A stretch of 37,920 nt of DNA from Methanobacteriota archaeon. GTDB lineage: Archaea > Thermoplasmatota > Poseidoniia > Poseidoniales > Poseidoniaceae. Below, in pieces: positions 15,105 to 23,234 of the stretch (position 1 is the first letter of the stretch; each line of letters begins with the position of its first letter). Under the pieces are notes generated by a model that was not told the DNA's origin, searched no databases, and saw nothing but the letters and a program-made list of their open reading frames with translations. The position numbers were made by a program, and so were the translations under genes. The stretch covers positions 44,555 through 82,474 of the forward strand of contig NZRR01000043.1 in the NCBI GenBank assembly GCA_002696315.1. The letters run 5' to 3'.

Positions 15105-17282
15105 ATGAAAATTGAAAAAAGCATATTAATGATAATTTTAATCGTGTGTTCTGTTTTTGCAGGATGTACAGGAACAACGGACGAGACAACAGATACAACA
15201 GATACAACAGTTACAGATGGTAGCGATACTACAGATACAACTAACACAACTGATACTGTAACGGAACTACCTCAATTAAAAATTGCATATTCAGTACAAG
15301 ATGATTATGAAAATATTGATGAAAATCCACAACGTTTAGCAGATTATCTTGGAACTAAATTAAACATGGATGTATCATTATATCCAATAGATTCCGATGG
15401 AGCAGCATTGGAAGCTTTAAGATTTGGAAATGCACATTTAGCATTTTTAGACGGAGGTAGTGCATGGGTCGGTTGGCAACAATATGATCTTGAAGTTATG
15501 GCAGCAGATGAAAAATCAGATGGCCGTACTCATTACAGTGCACATGCATGGGTAAAAGCAGATAGTGAAATGGCCGCAGCACATCTAGATGATGATCCAA
15601 TTACTGATCCATTCTCATTACTTGAGGGCAAAACATCATGTCATACAGGCTGGTTAAAATCTGCAGGTATGTTAATGCCGATGGGATATTTGATCGGTCA
15701 TGGCTACGCTAATGTGGTTGGTGACGCAAATGATATTGAAACATTAAGAAACACAGTACTCAATTACTTTAATGATGATGCTTCAATTCCTGAATCTGGA
15801 ACACCATATTATGGATATGGTGGAGCATTAAAATGCCTATCAGATGGAACTGGTGATGTAGCATTTGCAAAAGATAGCACAGTAACTTCTTATTGTGATA
15901 ATGAAGATTCTACAGAGAACGAAGATTGGTGTTTAGCAATAGATCAATACGTTGCACTACCAGAATTCGGTAAATCTCCAAGCCACCCAGTAATGTACAA
16001 TCCTCAATTTATGGATGAAGAATTAGTAAATAAAGTTACTACAGCCTTAGTTGAAATGAAAAATGAAGCGGATGGAGAAGCAATACTATCAGATGTTCTA
16101 AGTACTACAGCAATTGTAGAAACAGATACAGAAACACACCTAGGAAGTTATTCTGCAGTATTATCTTCAATACCTGGAATTTCAGCATACTATAATGACA
16201 AATATACAATCAATGATTTAATGACGCCGACAATTGATAATGTACGTATTGCGTATGAGGTTAAGGATGATTACGAGAATCCCGATGAAAACCCACAAAT
16301 TTTAGCGGACTATTTAGCAGAAAAATTAGGAGTAGATGTCACATTATACCCAGTTACTTCTGAGGGCGCAATGATTGAAGCGTTAAGATTTGGAAATGCA
16401 GACATTGGATTTATGGATGGGGGAGCAGCTTGGATTGGTTGGAAATACTATGGATTGGCTACAATGGCAGCGGATCAAAAATCAGATGGTAGGACACATT
16501 ATGAAGCTCATGCATGGGTAAAAGCAGATAGTGAAATGGCCGCAGCACATCTAGATGATGATCCAACAACAGATCCTTTCGCACTACTAGAAGGAAAAAC
16601 TTCCTGCCATACAGGCTGGTTAAAATCTGCAGGTATGTTGTTACCAATGGGTTATTTGATTGGTAATGGGTACGCACCAGTAATTGGAGATGCGAATGAT
16701 ATAGAATCATTAAGAAATACTATTCTTAATTATTTCAGTGATGATGCTTCAATTCCTGAATCTGGAACACCATATTATGGATATGGTGGAGCATTAAAAT
16801 GTCTATCAGATGGAACTGGCGATGTTGCATTTGCAAAAGATAGTACAGTAGCTTCTTATTGTGACAATGAAGATTCAACAGAGAACGAAGATTGGTGTTT
16901 AGAGATGGATCAATATATTCCATTACCTGCATTTGGTAAGGCTCCAAGTCACCCAGTAATGTATAATCCAGAAACTCTTGATTTACAAACAAGAACAGCG
17001 ATTCTTAATGCCTTACTTTCAATGAATAATGAAATGTATGTTGAAAACTACACAGTAATGGGCAATTCGTATACAGGGTGCTATGATATCTCTGTACACG
17101 AAGTTGATTCAGAATCACCTAAGAATACTTGTGGAGATGAAATTTTGTTAAATGTATTAAACACACCGGGAATAGTACTAGCAACATCTCAACAACATCT
17201 CGGAAGTTATTCAGACTTGATATCAAATATCCCAGGAATTTCTACTTACTTTGAAAACAAGTATGAAATAATATCTAGTTAG
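15105..17282 (+). CDS. Bilobal transferrin-like lipoprotein (PhnD-related solute-binding protein)
   Basis: A 725-residue exported protein: lipoprotein signal with lipobox FAGC (Cys21), a Thr/Asp-rich linker (22-54), then two homologous lobes (about 56-370 and 378-725). Each lobe starts like PhnD but carries transferrin iron-site motifs in order. Lobe 1 has Asp116 (FLDGG), Tyr144 (HYSAHAWVK), Thr181 in SCHT, Lys185 where transferrin has Arg, Tyr238 (YYGYGGALKCL) and His294 (SPSH). Lobe 2 has Asp438, Tyr466, Thr503, Lys507, Tyr560 and His616. Cysteines 179/244 and 264/276 (501/566 and 586/598) match two conserved transferrin disulfides. Lobe 2 also has an insertion (about 641-680) with an extra pair, Cys659/Cys676. 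I infer ferric iron binding with carbonate and delivery to the ABC importer encoded next. A plain PhnD phosphonate-binding role is the alternative. Confidence 0.85.
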   Translation: MKIEKSILMIILIVCSVFAGCTGTTDETTDTTDTTVTDGSDTTDTTNTTDTVTELPQLKIAYSVQDDYENIDENPQRLADYLGTKLNMDVSLYPIDSDGAALEALRFGNAHLAFLDGGSAWVGWQQYDLEVMAADEKSDGRTHYSAHAWVKADSEMAAAHLDDDPITDPFSLLEGKTSCHTGWLKSAGMLMPMGYLIGHGYANVVGDANDIETLRNTVLNYFNDDASIPESGTPYYGYGGALKCLSDGTGDVAFAKDSTVTSYCDNEDSTENEDWCLAIDQYVALPEFGKSPSHPVMYNPQFMDEELVNKVTTALVEMKNEADGEAILSDVLSTTAIVETDTETHLGSYSAVLSSIPGISAYYNDKYTINDLMTPTIDNVRIAYEVKDDYENPDENPQILADYLAEKLGVDVTLYPVTSEGAMIEALRFGNADIGFMDGGAAWIGWKYYGLATMAADQKSDGRTHYEAHAWVKADSEMAAAHLDDDPTTDPFALLEGKTSCHTGWLKSAGMLLPMGYLIGNGYAPVIGDANDIESLRNTILNYFSDDASIPESGTPYYGYGGALKCLSDGTGDVAFAKDSTVASYCDNEDSTENEDWCLEMDQYIPLPAFGKAPSHPVMYNPETLDLQTRTAILNALLSMNNEMYVENYTVMGNSYTGCYDISVHEVDSESPKNTCGDEILLNVLNTPGIVLATSQQHLGSYSDLISNIPGISTYFENKYEIISS
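15543..15600 (+). repeat. 58-bp block identical between lobe 1 and lobe 2 (copy 1)
   Basis: This block is identical base for base to 16509-16566. It encodes AHAWVKADSEMAAAHLDDDP just after the second iron-ligand tyrosine. Perfect identity, including third codon positions, inside an otherwise diverged duplication suggests gene conversion or very recent exchange. Confidence 0.85.
15773..15835 (+). repeat. 63-bp block identical between lobe 1 and lobe 2 (copy 1)
   Basis: This block is identical base for base to 16739-16801. It encodes DDASIPESGTPYYGYGGALK and spans the third iron ligand (Tyr238 / Tyr560). Confidence 0.85.
16509..16566 (+). repeat. 58-bp block identical between lobes (copy 2)
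   Basis: Second copy of the block at 15543-15600, 966 bases downstream, in lobe 2. Confidence 0.85.
16739..16801 (+). repeat. 63-bp block identical between lobes (copy 2)
   Basis: Second copy of the block at 15773-15835. It is also 966 bases downstream, so the lobes stay in register with no net indel between the two blocks. Confidence 0.85.
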
Positions 17283-17305
17283 AAGAAGGGTTAGGGGGAT
17301 TTTCA

Positions 17306-18019
17306 ATTCAGAATACGAAAGGAAAAATTCCCCTTGTCCAACTTCATGAATTAGTGGTGGGGTATAACACCAAAGAACCACTTATTAATATAGATGAATT
17401 TCAGATATTTTCAGGTGAAGTTGTAGTACTTACTGGAGTATCGGGGATAGGTAAAACAACCTTGTTAAAAACAATCGCAGGCTTAGTCAAACCCATTAAT
17501 GGAACAGTAAACGTTTGTGATAGAAAGCTACCGTCTAAACCCAAAAGGGGAGAGATCGGGTATATCCCTCAAAGTCTGGGATTAGTTAGACATGCTAGTG
17601 TGATACATAATGTAATGATAGGTGCTAATGCAGGAATGAAAAAATTTTGGAACCCTATTCCTTCATTATTAGCCAAAGATGTGGCAGACAAGGCGATATC
17701 AGCCATGGATTTAACAAGCCATCAATATCGCTTAATTAGAAAATTATCAGGGGGCCAACAAAGAAGAGTTGCTACCGCACGAACACTTGCTCAAAGACCA
17801 AGATTAATTCTAGCGGACGAATTCTTAAGTGAATTAGATGATAATACAAAAGAGAAAGTACTTTCTGAAGTATTGAAGTATGTTCAAGAAGAAAATGCTG
17901 CTTTAGTTGTGATAGAACACGATATTAAGAGAGCAAGAGAAATGGGAGATAGAATATTTTTAATTAAGGAAAGAAAACTTATTGAAATAGATAAAAATTC
18001 AATTTCGGAGGAAGAATGA
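17306..18019 (+). CDS. ABC transporter ATPase, PhnC-like (putative iron importer)
   Basis: This is the nucleotide-binding subunit of the importer fed by the transferrin-like lipoprotein. Counting from GTG 17354, Walker A is GVSGIGKTT (28-36), the Q-loop is IPQSLGL with Gln73, the signature is LSGGQQRR (131-138), Walker B is LILADEF (151-157) and the H-loop is VIEHD. The GTG start would remove the usual first strand. The upstream frame reads NTKGKIPLVQLHELVVGYN with no ATG, GTG or TTG, but an ATT at 17306 has GGGGG (17294-17298) before it. I therefore extend to 17306 (237 aa) while treating the rare start as inferred. The gap to the lipoprotein is 23 bases, and the stop overlaps the permease start by 4. 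Confidence 0.85.
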   Translation: MQNTKGKIPLVQLHELVVGYNTKEPLINIDEFQIFSGEVVVLTGVSGIGKTTLLKTIAGLVKPINGTVNVCDRKLPSKPKRGEIGYIPQSLGLVRHASVIHNVMIGANAGMKKFWNPIPSLLAKDVADKAISAMDLTSHQYRLIRKLSGGQQRRVATARTLAQRPRLILADEFLSELDDNTKEKVLSEVLKYVQEENAALVVIEHDIKRAREMGDRIFLIKERKLIEIDKNSISEEE

Positions 18020-18933
18020 TGCCTATTTTTCAAAATTATTATTTTAAAATGAGTAAATTAATTTTATTTTTTATTTTAATAACAATATTAACGTTAACAA
18101 CATTTAGTAATTTAGTAGACGGGGATTGGGGATCATTAGAAAACAGTCTTGCAAATTTGTCTACCTTTTTTTATGAATCATTATGGCCACCAAATTGGAA
18201 AGTAATTGAGCCCCAAGCATATCCTGTTTGTACTGAGATTCCTTTGTTAGATTTTAGATGTTCTACAGCCTGGATTGGAATGACAGAAACAATAAAAATT
18301 GCCTTTGTATCAACGATATTTGGAATGATTTTATCTATGCCAATTTCATTATTGGCAGCAAGAAATTTAAATCCGATTTGGATTTCATATCCGGCCAGAA
18401 TTATTCTTGCGGCGTTTAGATCTTTACCTAGTATAATTTGGGCAATTTTATTTGTAATTTTAATTGGATTTGGACCTGTAGCAGGAACTCTCGCTATGAC
18501 ATTTTATACAGTGGGATATCTAGGAAAATTGCAATATGAATCAATTGAGGGAATCTCGAGAGAACCATTGGATGCTGCAGATGTAATGGGGCTAAATAAA
18601 ATTGAAAAGGCATATACAGTTGTAATTCCAGAATCAGCAAACAATTTAATTTCTCAATTAATTTTTATGTTTGAATATAATGTTAGACATGGTACTGTAA
18701 TCGGTATTGTTGGAGCAGGTGGAATTGGATACTACATCAATTTATATTTGAAATTTTTACAATATGATAAAGTCATTGCATATCTAATAATTATATTCAT
18801 AACTGTAGTAATTATTGATTTAATATCTATTTATGCAAGGTCATTTTTCACTGAAAAAGAAAATCTGAAACGGCCAACTTGGAAAGAAATCTTCATTCCA
18901 GAATTTTTGTTTTCAAAATATAAAAAAGAATAA
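18016..18933 (+). CDS. ABC transporter permease, PhnE-like (putative iron importer)
   Basis: A 305-residue inner membrane permease of the PhnE/BPD-type family with about six helices: an N-terminal helix at about 13-33, then a cluster from about 90 to 275. The coupling EAA loop is recognisable as EPLDAADVMGLNKIEKAY near 180-197, followed by IVGAGGIGYYI typical of PhnE proteins. It overlaps the ATPase gene by four bases (ATGA-type coupling). A periplasm-facing insert (about 35-85) with two cysteines (VCTEIP, DFRCST) precedes the core and may dock the binding protein; this is a guess. By family it would import phosphonate or phosphite; by context, iron. Confidence 0.88.
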   Translation: MMPIFQNYYFKMSKLILFFILITILTLTTFSNLVDGDWGSLENSLANLSTFFYESLWPPNWKVIEPQAYPVCTEIPLLDFRCSTAWIGMTETIKIAFVSTIFGMILSMPISLLAARNLNPIWISYPARIILAAFRSLPSIIWAILFVILIGFGPVAGTLAMTFYTVGYLGKLQYESIEGISREPLDAADVMGLNKIEKAYTVVIPESANNLISQLIFMFEYNVRHGTVIGIVGAGGIGYYINLYLKFLQYDKVIAYLIIIFITVVIIDLISIYARSFFTEKENLKRPTWKEIFIPEFLFSKYKKE

Positions 18934-18958
18934 TAAGTATATTGTGTGAAAATTACTT

Positions 18959-19174
18959 ATGGAAATAAATTATGAAACTCTAATCGCAGGAATCGGTTGT
19001 TTAACATATCTAGTTACTTGCCTAATTCGTGGTGCTTTTTGGAAACAAAATTGGACCAATAAAGGGGGCCAATGGGTGTCTCGTGAAGATGGACCGATTT
19101 TTTACATTATAATGATATTATTATTTGGAGCATTAGGCCCTTTTTTAATTTTAGAAGGGTTGAATATTATATGA
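18959..19174 (+). CDS. Small two-TM protein at the end of the transporter operon
   Basis: A 71-residue protein with hydrophobic segments at about 7-25 and 48-68 joined by a polar loop rich in Trp, Gly and charges (FWKQNWTNKGGQWVSRED). It starts 25 bases after the permease stop on the same strand and could be co-transcribed. Its last bases overlap the end of the convergent TauE gene by 8. No family is recognised. It could be an accessory subunit, but nothing in the sequence proves it. Confidence 0.6.
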   Translation: MEINYETLIAGIGCLTYLVTCLIRGAFWKQNWTNKGGQWVSREDGPIFYIIMILLFGALGPFLILEGLNII

Positions 19175-19898
19175 TAGTGGCTTCATATAAGTAGAAAAAA
19201 CCACTTCCAATAATACCTAACATTACTCCCCTTTGAATCCATTCTACTTTGAGATTTTTTAACCAACGTTTACCAATATTAACACCAAGTAAGGCCGAAA
19301 TAACCAAAATACAAGTTAATGTTAAGTGTTGTAGGATTTCTTCATGACGATAAACAAAATACACAGGAATTCTTGACAGATCTACACATAATGCAAGGAT
19401 ACTTGCAGTTGCAGCATAAGCCATCTTGTCAGGCAATCTCCGAGTAAGGAACATAGCACGAAGAGCGCCTTGGTGTCCTGAAAGGCCTCCCATAAATCCT
19501 GAACCAAACCCACCAACCCTGTCATTAGCTTCTGGAATTTTATAACCAGTCCATTTTTCACTCATAGTAAGTAATGGTAGTATGATAAGAAAAATACCAA
19601 TAATAGCTAATAGGGGCGCATCGGGAACTTGATTTTGTAAAAGAGCACCTAAAATAGCACCAATAACAAGCCAAATCCCATATTTACGAACAGCATCAAA
19701 ATCTACATACTTTTTGAGAACTACATACTTACTTCCATTATGCGCTCCATGAACGATAGCAACGATTGCTACTGCTTCATGCGGCCCCACTACTAATAGA
19801 ACCAAAGGAGTCAATATTGTTGACAGGCCAAAGCCAGCGGGAACAGTTAATATTGCCGCTAGAAATGCCCCAATAGATATGAATACAAAATCATCCAT
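19167..19898 (-). CDS. TauE/SafE family permease, second copy
   Basis: A 243-residue membrane protein with about eight helices of the TauE/SafE family. The start is MDDFVFISIGAFLAA, and VPAGFGLSTILTPLVLL corresponds to the glycine-rich first helix of the family. GSGFMGGLSGHQGALRAMFL in the second half is the matching repeat. It lies 20 bases behind the pit-type phosphate transporter on the same strand, so the two are likely one operon. That makes phosphate- or sulfur-oxyanion transport plausible, but the substrate is not readable. It differs clearly from the TauE protein at 12982-13746. Confidence 0.85.
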   Translation of the reverse strand: MDDFVFISIGAFLAAILTVPAGFGLSTILTPLVLLVVGPHEAVAIVAIVHGAHNGSKYVVLKKYVDFDAVRKYGIWLVIGAILGALLQNQVPDAPLLAIIGIFLIILPLLTMSEKWTGYKIPEANDRVGGFGSGFMGGLSGHQGALRAMFLTRRLPDKMAYAATASILALCVDLSRIPVYFVYRHEEILQHLTLTCILVISALLGVNIGKRWLKNLKVEWIQRGVMLGIIGSGFFYLYEATII

Positions 19899-19918
19899 TA
19901 TTCCAGATCCAAGTATTA

Positions 19919-22048
19919 TTAGTTGTAAACAATTGGTAAGAAGGCATTTGCAGCAGCCTCACAAGCATTTGCAACATCATCCATTCGTTGTAAGACACGA
20001 TACATATGCATTGCAGCCAATGGGTGATCCTCTCCATTACTAAACACAAATGCCGCAGCAGTAGCTTCAGAAATATCAGCCTCATGCTCTTTTAAGTTAA
20101 CTTTTCTAATCATCTCCAGGAGTTCATTTTTTCCAGATTTGGTATAACCAGATAAGGTAATATCTCTAAGGATTTCAACAGTATCTTCGTATGCAGCAAC
20201 GGTTTCAGCCACAGATAAAGCCATCTTCTTAAGCAAATCTCTGGCTTCATCATTTTCATATAACTCTCTAAAGGAAAGCTGTTCCGCAACATTTTGTGCA
20301 TAATCAGCAATCCTATCTTGACGTGTAAGCATATGTAAGAAAGCCTCACTACCAATGAGTAGTTTCCATTCACGACTACCTACTTTTTCACGTAAGGCCG
20401 ACTTTAAATTATCAGCGGCTAATTCTGCTTCAATAGTGGCTTTAATTTCTGCCGTAGCATCCTTTCCAGATGCTGCCCTATTGACTGCTTCTAACATATG
20501 ATTAACAGTAACTTCAACCGCTTCTGCGTGTTTGTGAAACAACTCAAAGACAGTTGGTGAGATTTGAGTTTTTGACTCAACACCCCCAACATCAGCTAAG
20601 GCATCTTCCACATATATTTCATCATCTTTTGTTTTCCACAATACATAAATTACTGCAACGAAAGCAAGAGGAATAATTAAACTAATTCTTGATGGATTTG
20701 AACCACTGGCAATGTATATGGCAACCGCTCCAAAAGCAGCGGCGGGTAAACTAGCGACCCAAGAAGCAGCAATCTTCCCAAATACACGGAAATCAACCGC
20801 TTTAGCTCCCCCAGCAAGCCCAACCCCAACTACGGCACCAACTAGTGTATGAGTAGTTGATACAGGCACAGCCAAAAAGGGCATTGAAAACATTAGAATT
20901 ACTGTTGCAGCCCCAAATTCAGCAGCAAACCCCCGGGTTGGCGTAATGTCTGTAATTTTTTTACCAATAGTTTCCATAACTCGATACCCCCAAGTCATTA
21001 CACCAATGGCAATACCAGCAGAACCAAGTAGAACTAGCCATAAAGGAATGTCTACTTTGGCCGACAACTCCCCCCCACTTGATAAGATATCATACACAGC
21101 AGCCATAGGCCCAATTGCATTTGATCGGTCATTTGCACCATGCGCAAAGGCTACATAGGCAGCAGTAATTATTTGTAGCCAAACAAAGATACGTTCAACC
21201 CCAGTAAAACCCCCTCTTTCATTATTGAAGTCATATTTACGTAAAACCCACCATAAAATTATACTTGATATAGTACCAATAGCCAATGCAAGTATTAAAC
21301 TGTTAATTGGAAACCAGGCATTTTCTGCCCAAGGATTAAACACCCCATTTTCTTTTACAGGCAACCAATCATACTTATTTTCAATCCAACCATTTTCTGC
21401 AGCTCTCGAAAAGAAACCTTTCAATGCTTTAAATTGTAAAGCAAGACCCAATACAAAGAATGTAGGTAGTGCTAATATTGGTGCCAACCATTTAGATCTT
21501 TCAACAGGATTATCTGCATCAAGAATGGCCATACGAACAACAGTAAATGATAGGAAAGCGATAATCCCCCCCATTAAAGGACTTGCAACCCAAGACATCA
21601 CAACCTTTTGAACTACTCCCCAATCAATTAGAGAGGTACTATGTTGTACTTCAAGAATTAAGCCAACACCAAGGATACCCCCAATTATTGAGTGGGTAGT
21701 CGATACAGGTAGCCCAAACCTTGTTGCAATCGTAAGCCAAACTGCTGCAGCCATCATTGCTGCAATAAAGGCATACATCAAATCATTGGCAAATCCATCA
21801 GGGAGGACTTCATCAAAATCTACCGATAAAATACCTTTTCGAACAGTATCTGTAACAGCATCACCGGCGAAAAATGCACCACTAAATTCGAAGATTGCTG
21901 CAATTATTACAGCCTGTTTGAGAGTTAAAGCACGACTTCCAACAGAAGTTCCCATTGCATTTGCAACATCATTCGCACCGATATTCCATGCCATATAAGC
22001 ACAAACTAATATCGATAGAGCTAGAACTAGCATCATAATTGGTTCCAT
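19919..22048 (-). CDS. Pit-type phosphate transporter fused to a PhoU-like domain
   Basis: A 709-residue protein. Residues 1 to about 490 are an inorganic phosphate permease (PHO4/PitA family) with the two inverted family signatures, NIGANDVANAMGTSVGS near 23-39 and AHGANDRSNAIGPMAA in the second half, each followed by a PVSTTHxxxG loop. After a polar linker, about 510-705 is a helical PhoU-like domain of the DUF47 kind (FELFHKHAEAVEVTVNHML...). It imports phosphate with a cation (probably Na+ in seawater), with the fused domain as a likely gate or sensor. A minus-strand TATA at about 22068-22083 suggests a leaderless mRNA. In most archaea the DUF47 protein is separate. Confidence 0.92.
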   Translation of the reverse strand: MEPIMMLVLALSILVCAYMAWNIGANDVANAMGTSVGSRALTLKQAVIIAAIFEFSGAFFAGDAVTDTVRKGILSVDFDEVLPDGFANDLMYAFIAAMMAAAVWLTIATRFGLPVSTTHSIIGGILGVGLILEVQHSTSLIDWGVVQKVVMSWVASPLMGGIIAFLSFTVVRMAILDADNPVERSKWLAPILALPTFFVLGLALQFKALKGFFSRAAENGWIENKYDWLPVKENGVFNPWAENAWFPINSLILALAIGTISSIILWWVLRKYDFNNERGGFTGVERIFVWLQIITAAYVAFAHGANDRSNAIGPMAAVYDILSSGGELSAKVDIPLWLVLLGSAGIAIGVMTWGYRVMETIGKKITDITPTRGFAAEFGAATVILMFSMPFLAVPVSTTHTLVGAVVGVGLAGGAKAVDFRVFGKIAASWVASLPAAAFGAVAIYIASGSNPSRISLIIPLAFVAVIYVLWKTKDDEIYVEDALADVGGVESKTQISPTVFELFHKHAEAVEVTVNHMLEAVNRAASGKDATAEIKATIEAELAADNLKSALREKVGSREWKLLIGSEAFLHMLTRQDRIADYAQNVAEQLSFRELYENDEARDLLKKMALSVAETVAAYEDTVEILRDITLSGYTKSGKNELLEMIRKVNLKEHEADISEATAAAFVFSNGEDHPLAAMHMYRVLQRMDDVANACEAAANAFLPIVYN

Positions 22049-22067
22049 AATTTTTCGTTAACTAATT

Positions 22068-22110
22068 TAGTATATCATATAGAACTACTATAATCTATAT
22101 AGTTATATTT
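22068..22110. promoter_or_regulatory. Divergent Pit / PhoU promoter with dyad
   Basis: An 82-base gap separates the two start codons. TATA-like stretches lie near 22068-22083 (for pit) and 22096-22110 (for the regulator), each about 26 bases from its start codon. Between and over them AACTACTATA (22083-22092) and TATATAGTT (22096-22104) form an imperfect inverted repeat. This could be the site at which the divergent AbrB-PhoU protein controls both genes; that is inference. Confidence 0.45.
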
Positions 22111-22130
22111 AGAATCATCATAGGGTATAC

Positions 22131-23177
22131 ATGGCGAAACAAAGTGGAAATAAAGACGTCAGAAAATTACAACTTACAGGAGGGGCAACTTATACCCTCA
22201 GTGTACCCAAAACTTGGGTCAAGCATCACAATCTTAAATCAAGAGACGGAATTCAGGTTGATTGGCGCCCTTCCGGAGCTCTAAGATTAACCCCTTTCAA
22301 CACCATAGAGCAGATTAAAAAAATCACATTAAGCACAAGAAAAATTCCCGAAGGGGCCCTTTTGGATCATTTAATGGGGGCATACCTTAGTGGAACTGAT
22401 CGGATAAAAATTAATTTCACATCGAAAGAGAATTCAAAAATAAAGAAAATTATTCGAATCTTTCAAAGGTCGACGCGTGGATTTGAAATTGAAGAAGAAT
22501 TAGATGAAAGTATTACATTAATTACTCTAATCAATGCTGGTGAATTACCAATGAGGAGCAGCCTTAATCAAATGTACATGCAATTAAATTCACTTATACG
22601 TGATATATTAGATGTAATTTCTGGTGAAGACAAATCACTTATTGAAGATTATGAGGAAAGAGAAAGAGAAATTGACAGCCTGAGGTTTTTTATTGAAAGA
22701 CAGGCAGGAATTGTATTAGATTCATACAAGGTTGCCGAGCGACTAAATATTGGGCGCAGACAAGCCGTAGAATATTCAAATTTAGCACGGGCATTGGAAA
22801 GGATGGCAGATCATACAAACCAGATGGCACATCTCGTGCTTGAAGATAATGGCCAGACCAAATTATCTTTTGATACTCCACCCCTCAATCAAATACCAAT
22901 TTGGCAAGGAGCATTACGAACTTTAATGATAAACATTAGAACTAATAATGGAGAAGAAATAGAAGTCGCCAGAAACTCATTGAAATCAGCACAGAAGATT
23001 CTAAAACAACACGAGAGAAGTCTTTGGTCTGGTAGAAAAGATGCGAATAAACTTTTGTTTGAGGACCATATCTCAGAATCCATCCGCCGTTTATGTGCAT
23101 ATACACGTGACTTTGGGGAAATTTTACTCAATATCCTTACTTATGATAGTATTATCTTTGATAAAAGAAATAATTAA
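22131..23177 (+). CDS. Phosphate-uptake regulator: AbrB-type DNA-binding domain plus PhoU domain
   Basis: A 348-residue archaeal PhoU-type regulator. Residues 4-55 are a SpoVT/AbrB swapped-hairpin DNA-binding domain (VRKLQLTGGATYTLSVPKTW), after which two helical PhoU-like three-helix bundles run from about 130 to 340 with repeated E/D-rich helices. In archaea this architecture goes with phosphate transport control, in contrast to bacterial PhoU, which has no DNA-binding part. It is divergent from the pit-PhoU fusion, so direct repression of that gene under phosphate excess is likely. The ATG is probably leaderless. Confidence 0.9.
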   Translation: MAKQSGNKDVRKLQLTGGATYTLSVPKTWVKHHNLKSRDGIQVDWRPSGALRLTPFNTIEQIKKITLSTRKIPEGALLDHLMGAYLSGTDRIKINFTSKENSKIKKIIRIFQRSTRGFEIEEELDESITLITLINAGELPMRSSLNQMYMQLNSLIRDILDVISGEDKSLIEDYEEREREIDSLRFFIERQAGIVLDSYKVAERLNIGRRQAVEYSNLARALERMADHTNQMAHLVLEDNGQTKLSFDTPPLNQIPIWQGALRTLMINIRTNNGEEIEVARNSLKSAQKILKQHERSLWSGRKDANKLLFEDHISESIRRLCAYTRDFGEILLNILTYDSIIFDKRNN

Positions 23178-23234
23178 GTTTTAATTAAAAAACATGACTT
23201 CAAGAACCACTGCCTTTCACAGCATTCTGTTAGC

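Noticed and set aside
15105-17282. Plain phosphonate/phosphite-binding protein PhnD, duplicated
   Set aside because: The N-terminal parts of each lobe do look PhnD-like, but the SCHT, GYGGALKCL, GDVAF and PSH motifs, the four iron ligands and the cysteine pairs are transferrin features, and the promoter has metal-repressor boxes.
20946-21998. Plus-strand open frames within the phosphate transporter
   Set aside because: They are antisense to a full-length Pit protein with clear motifs; no independent signature or start context.
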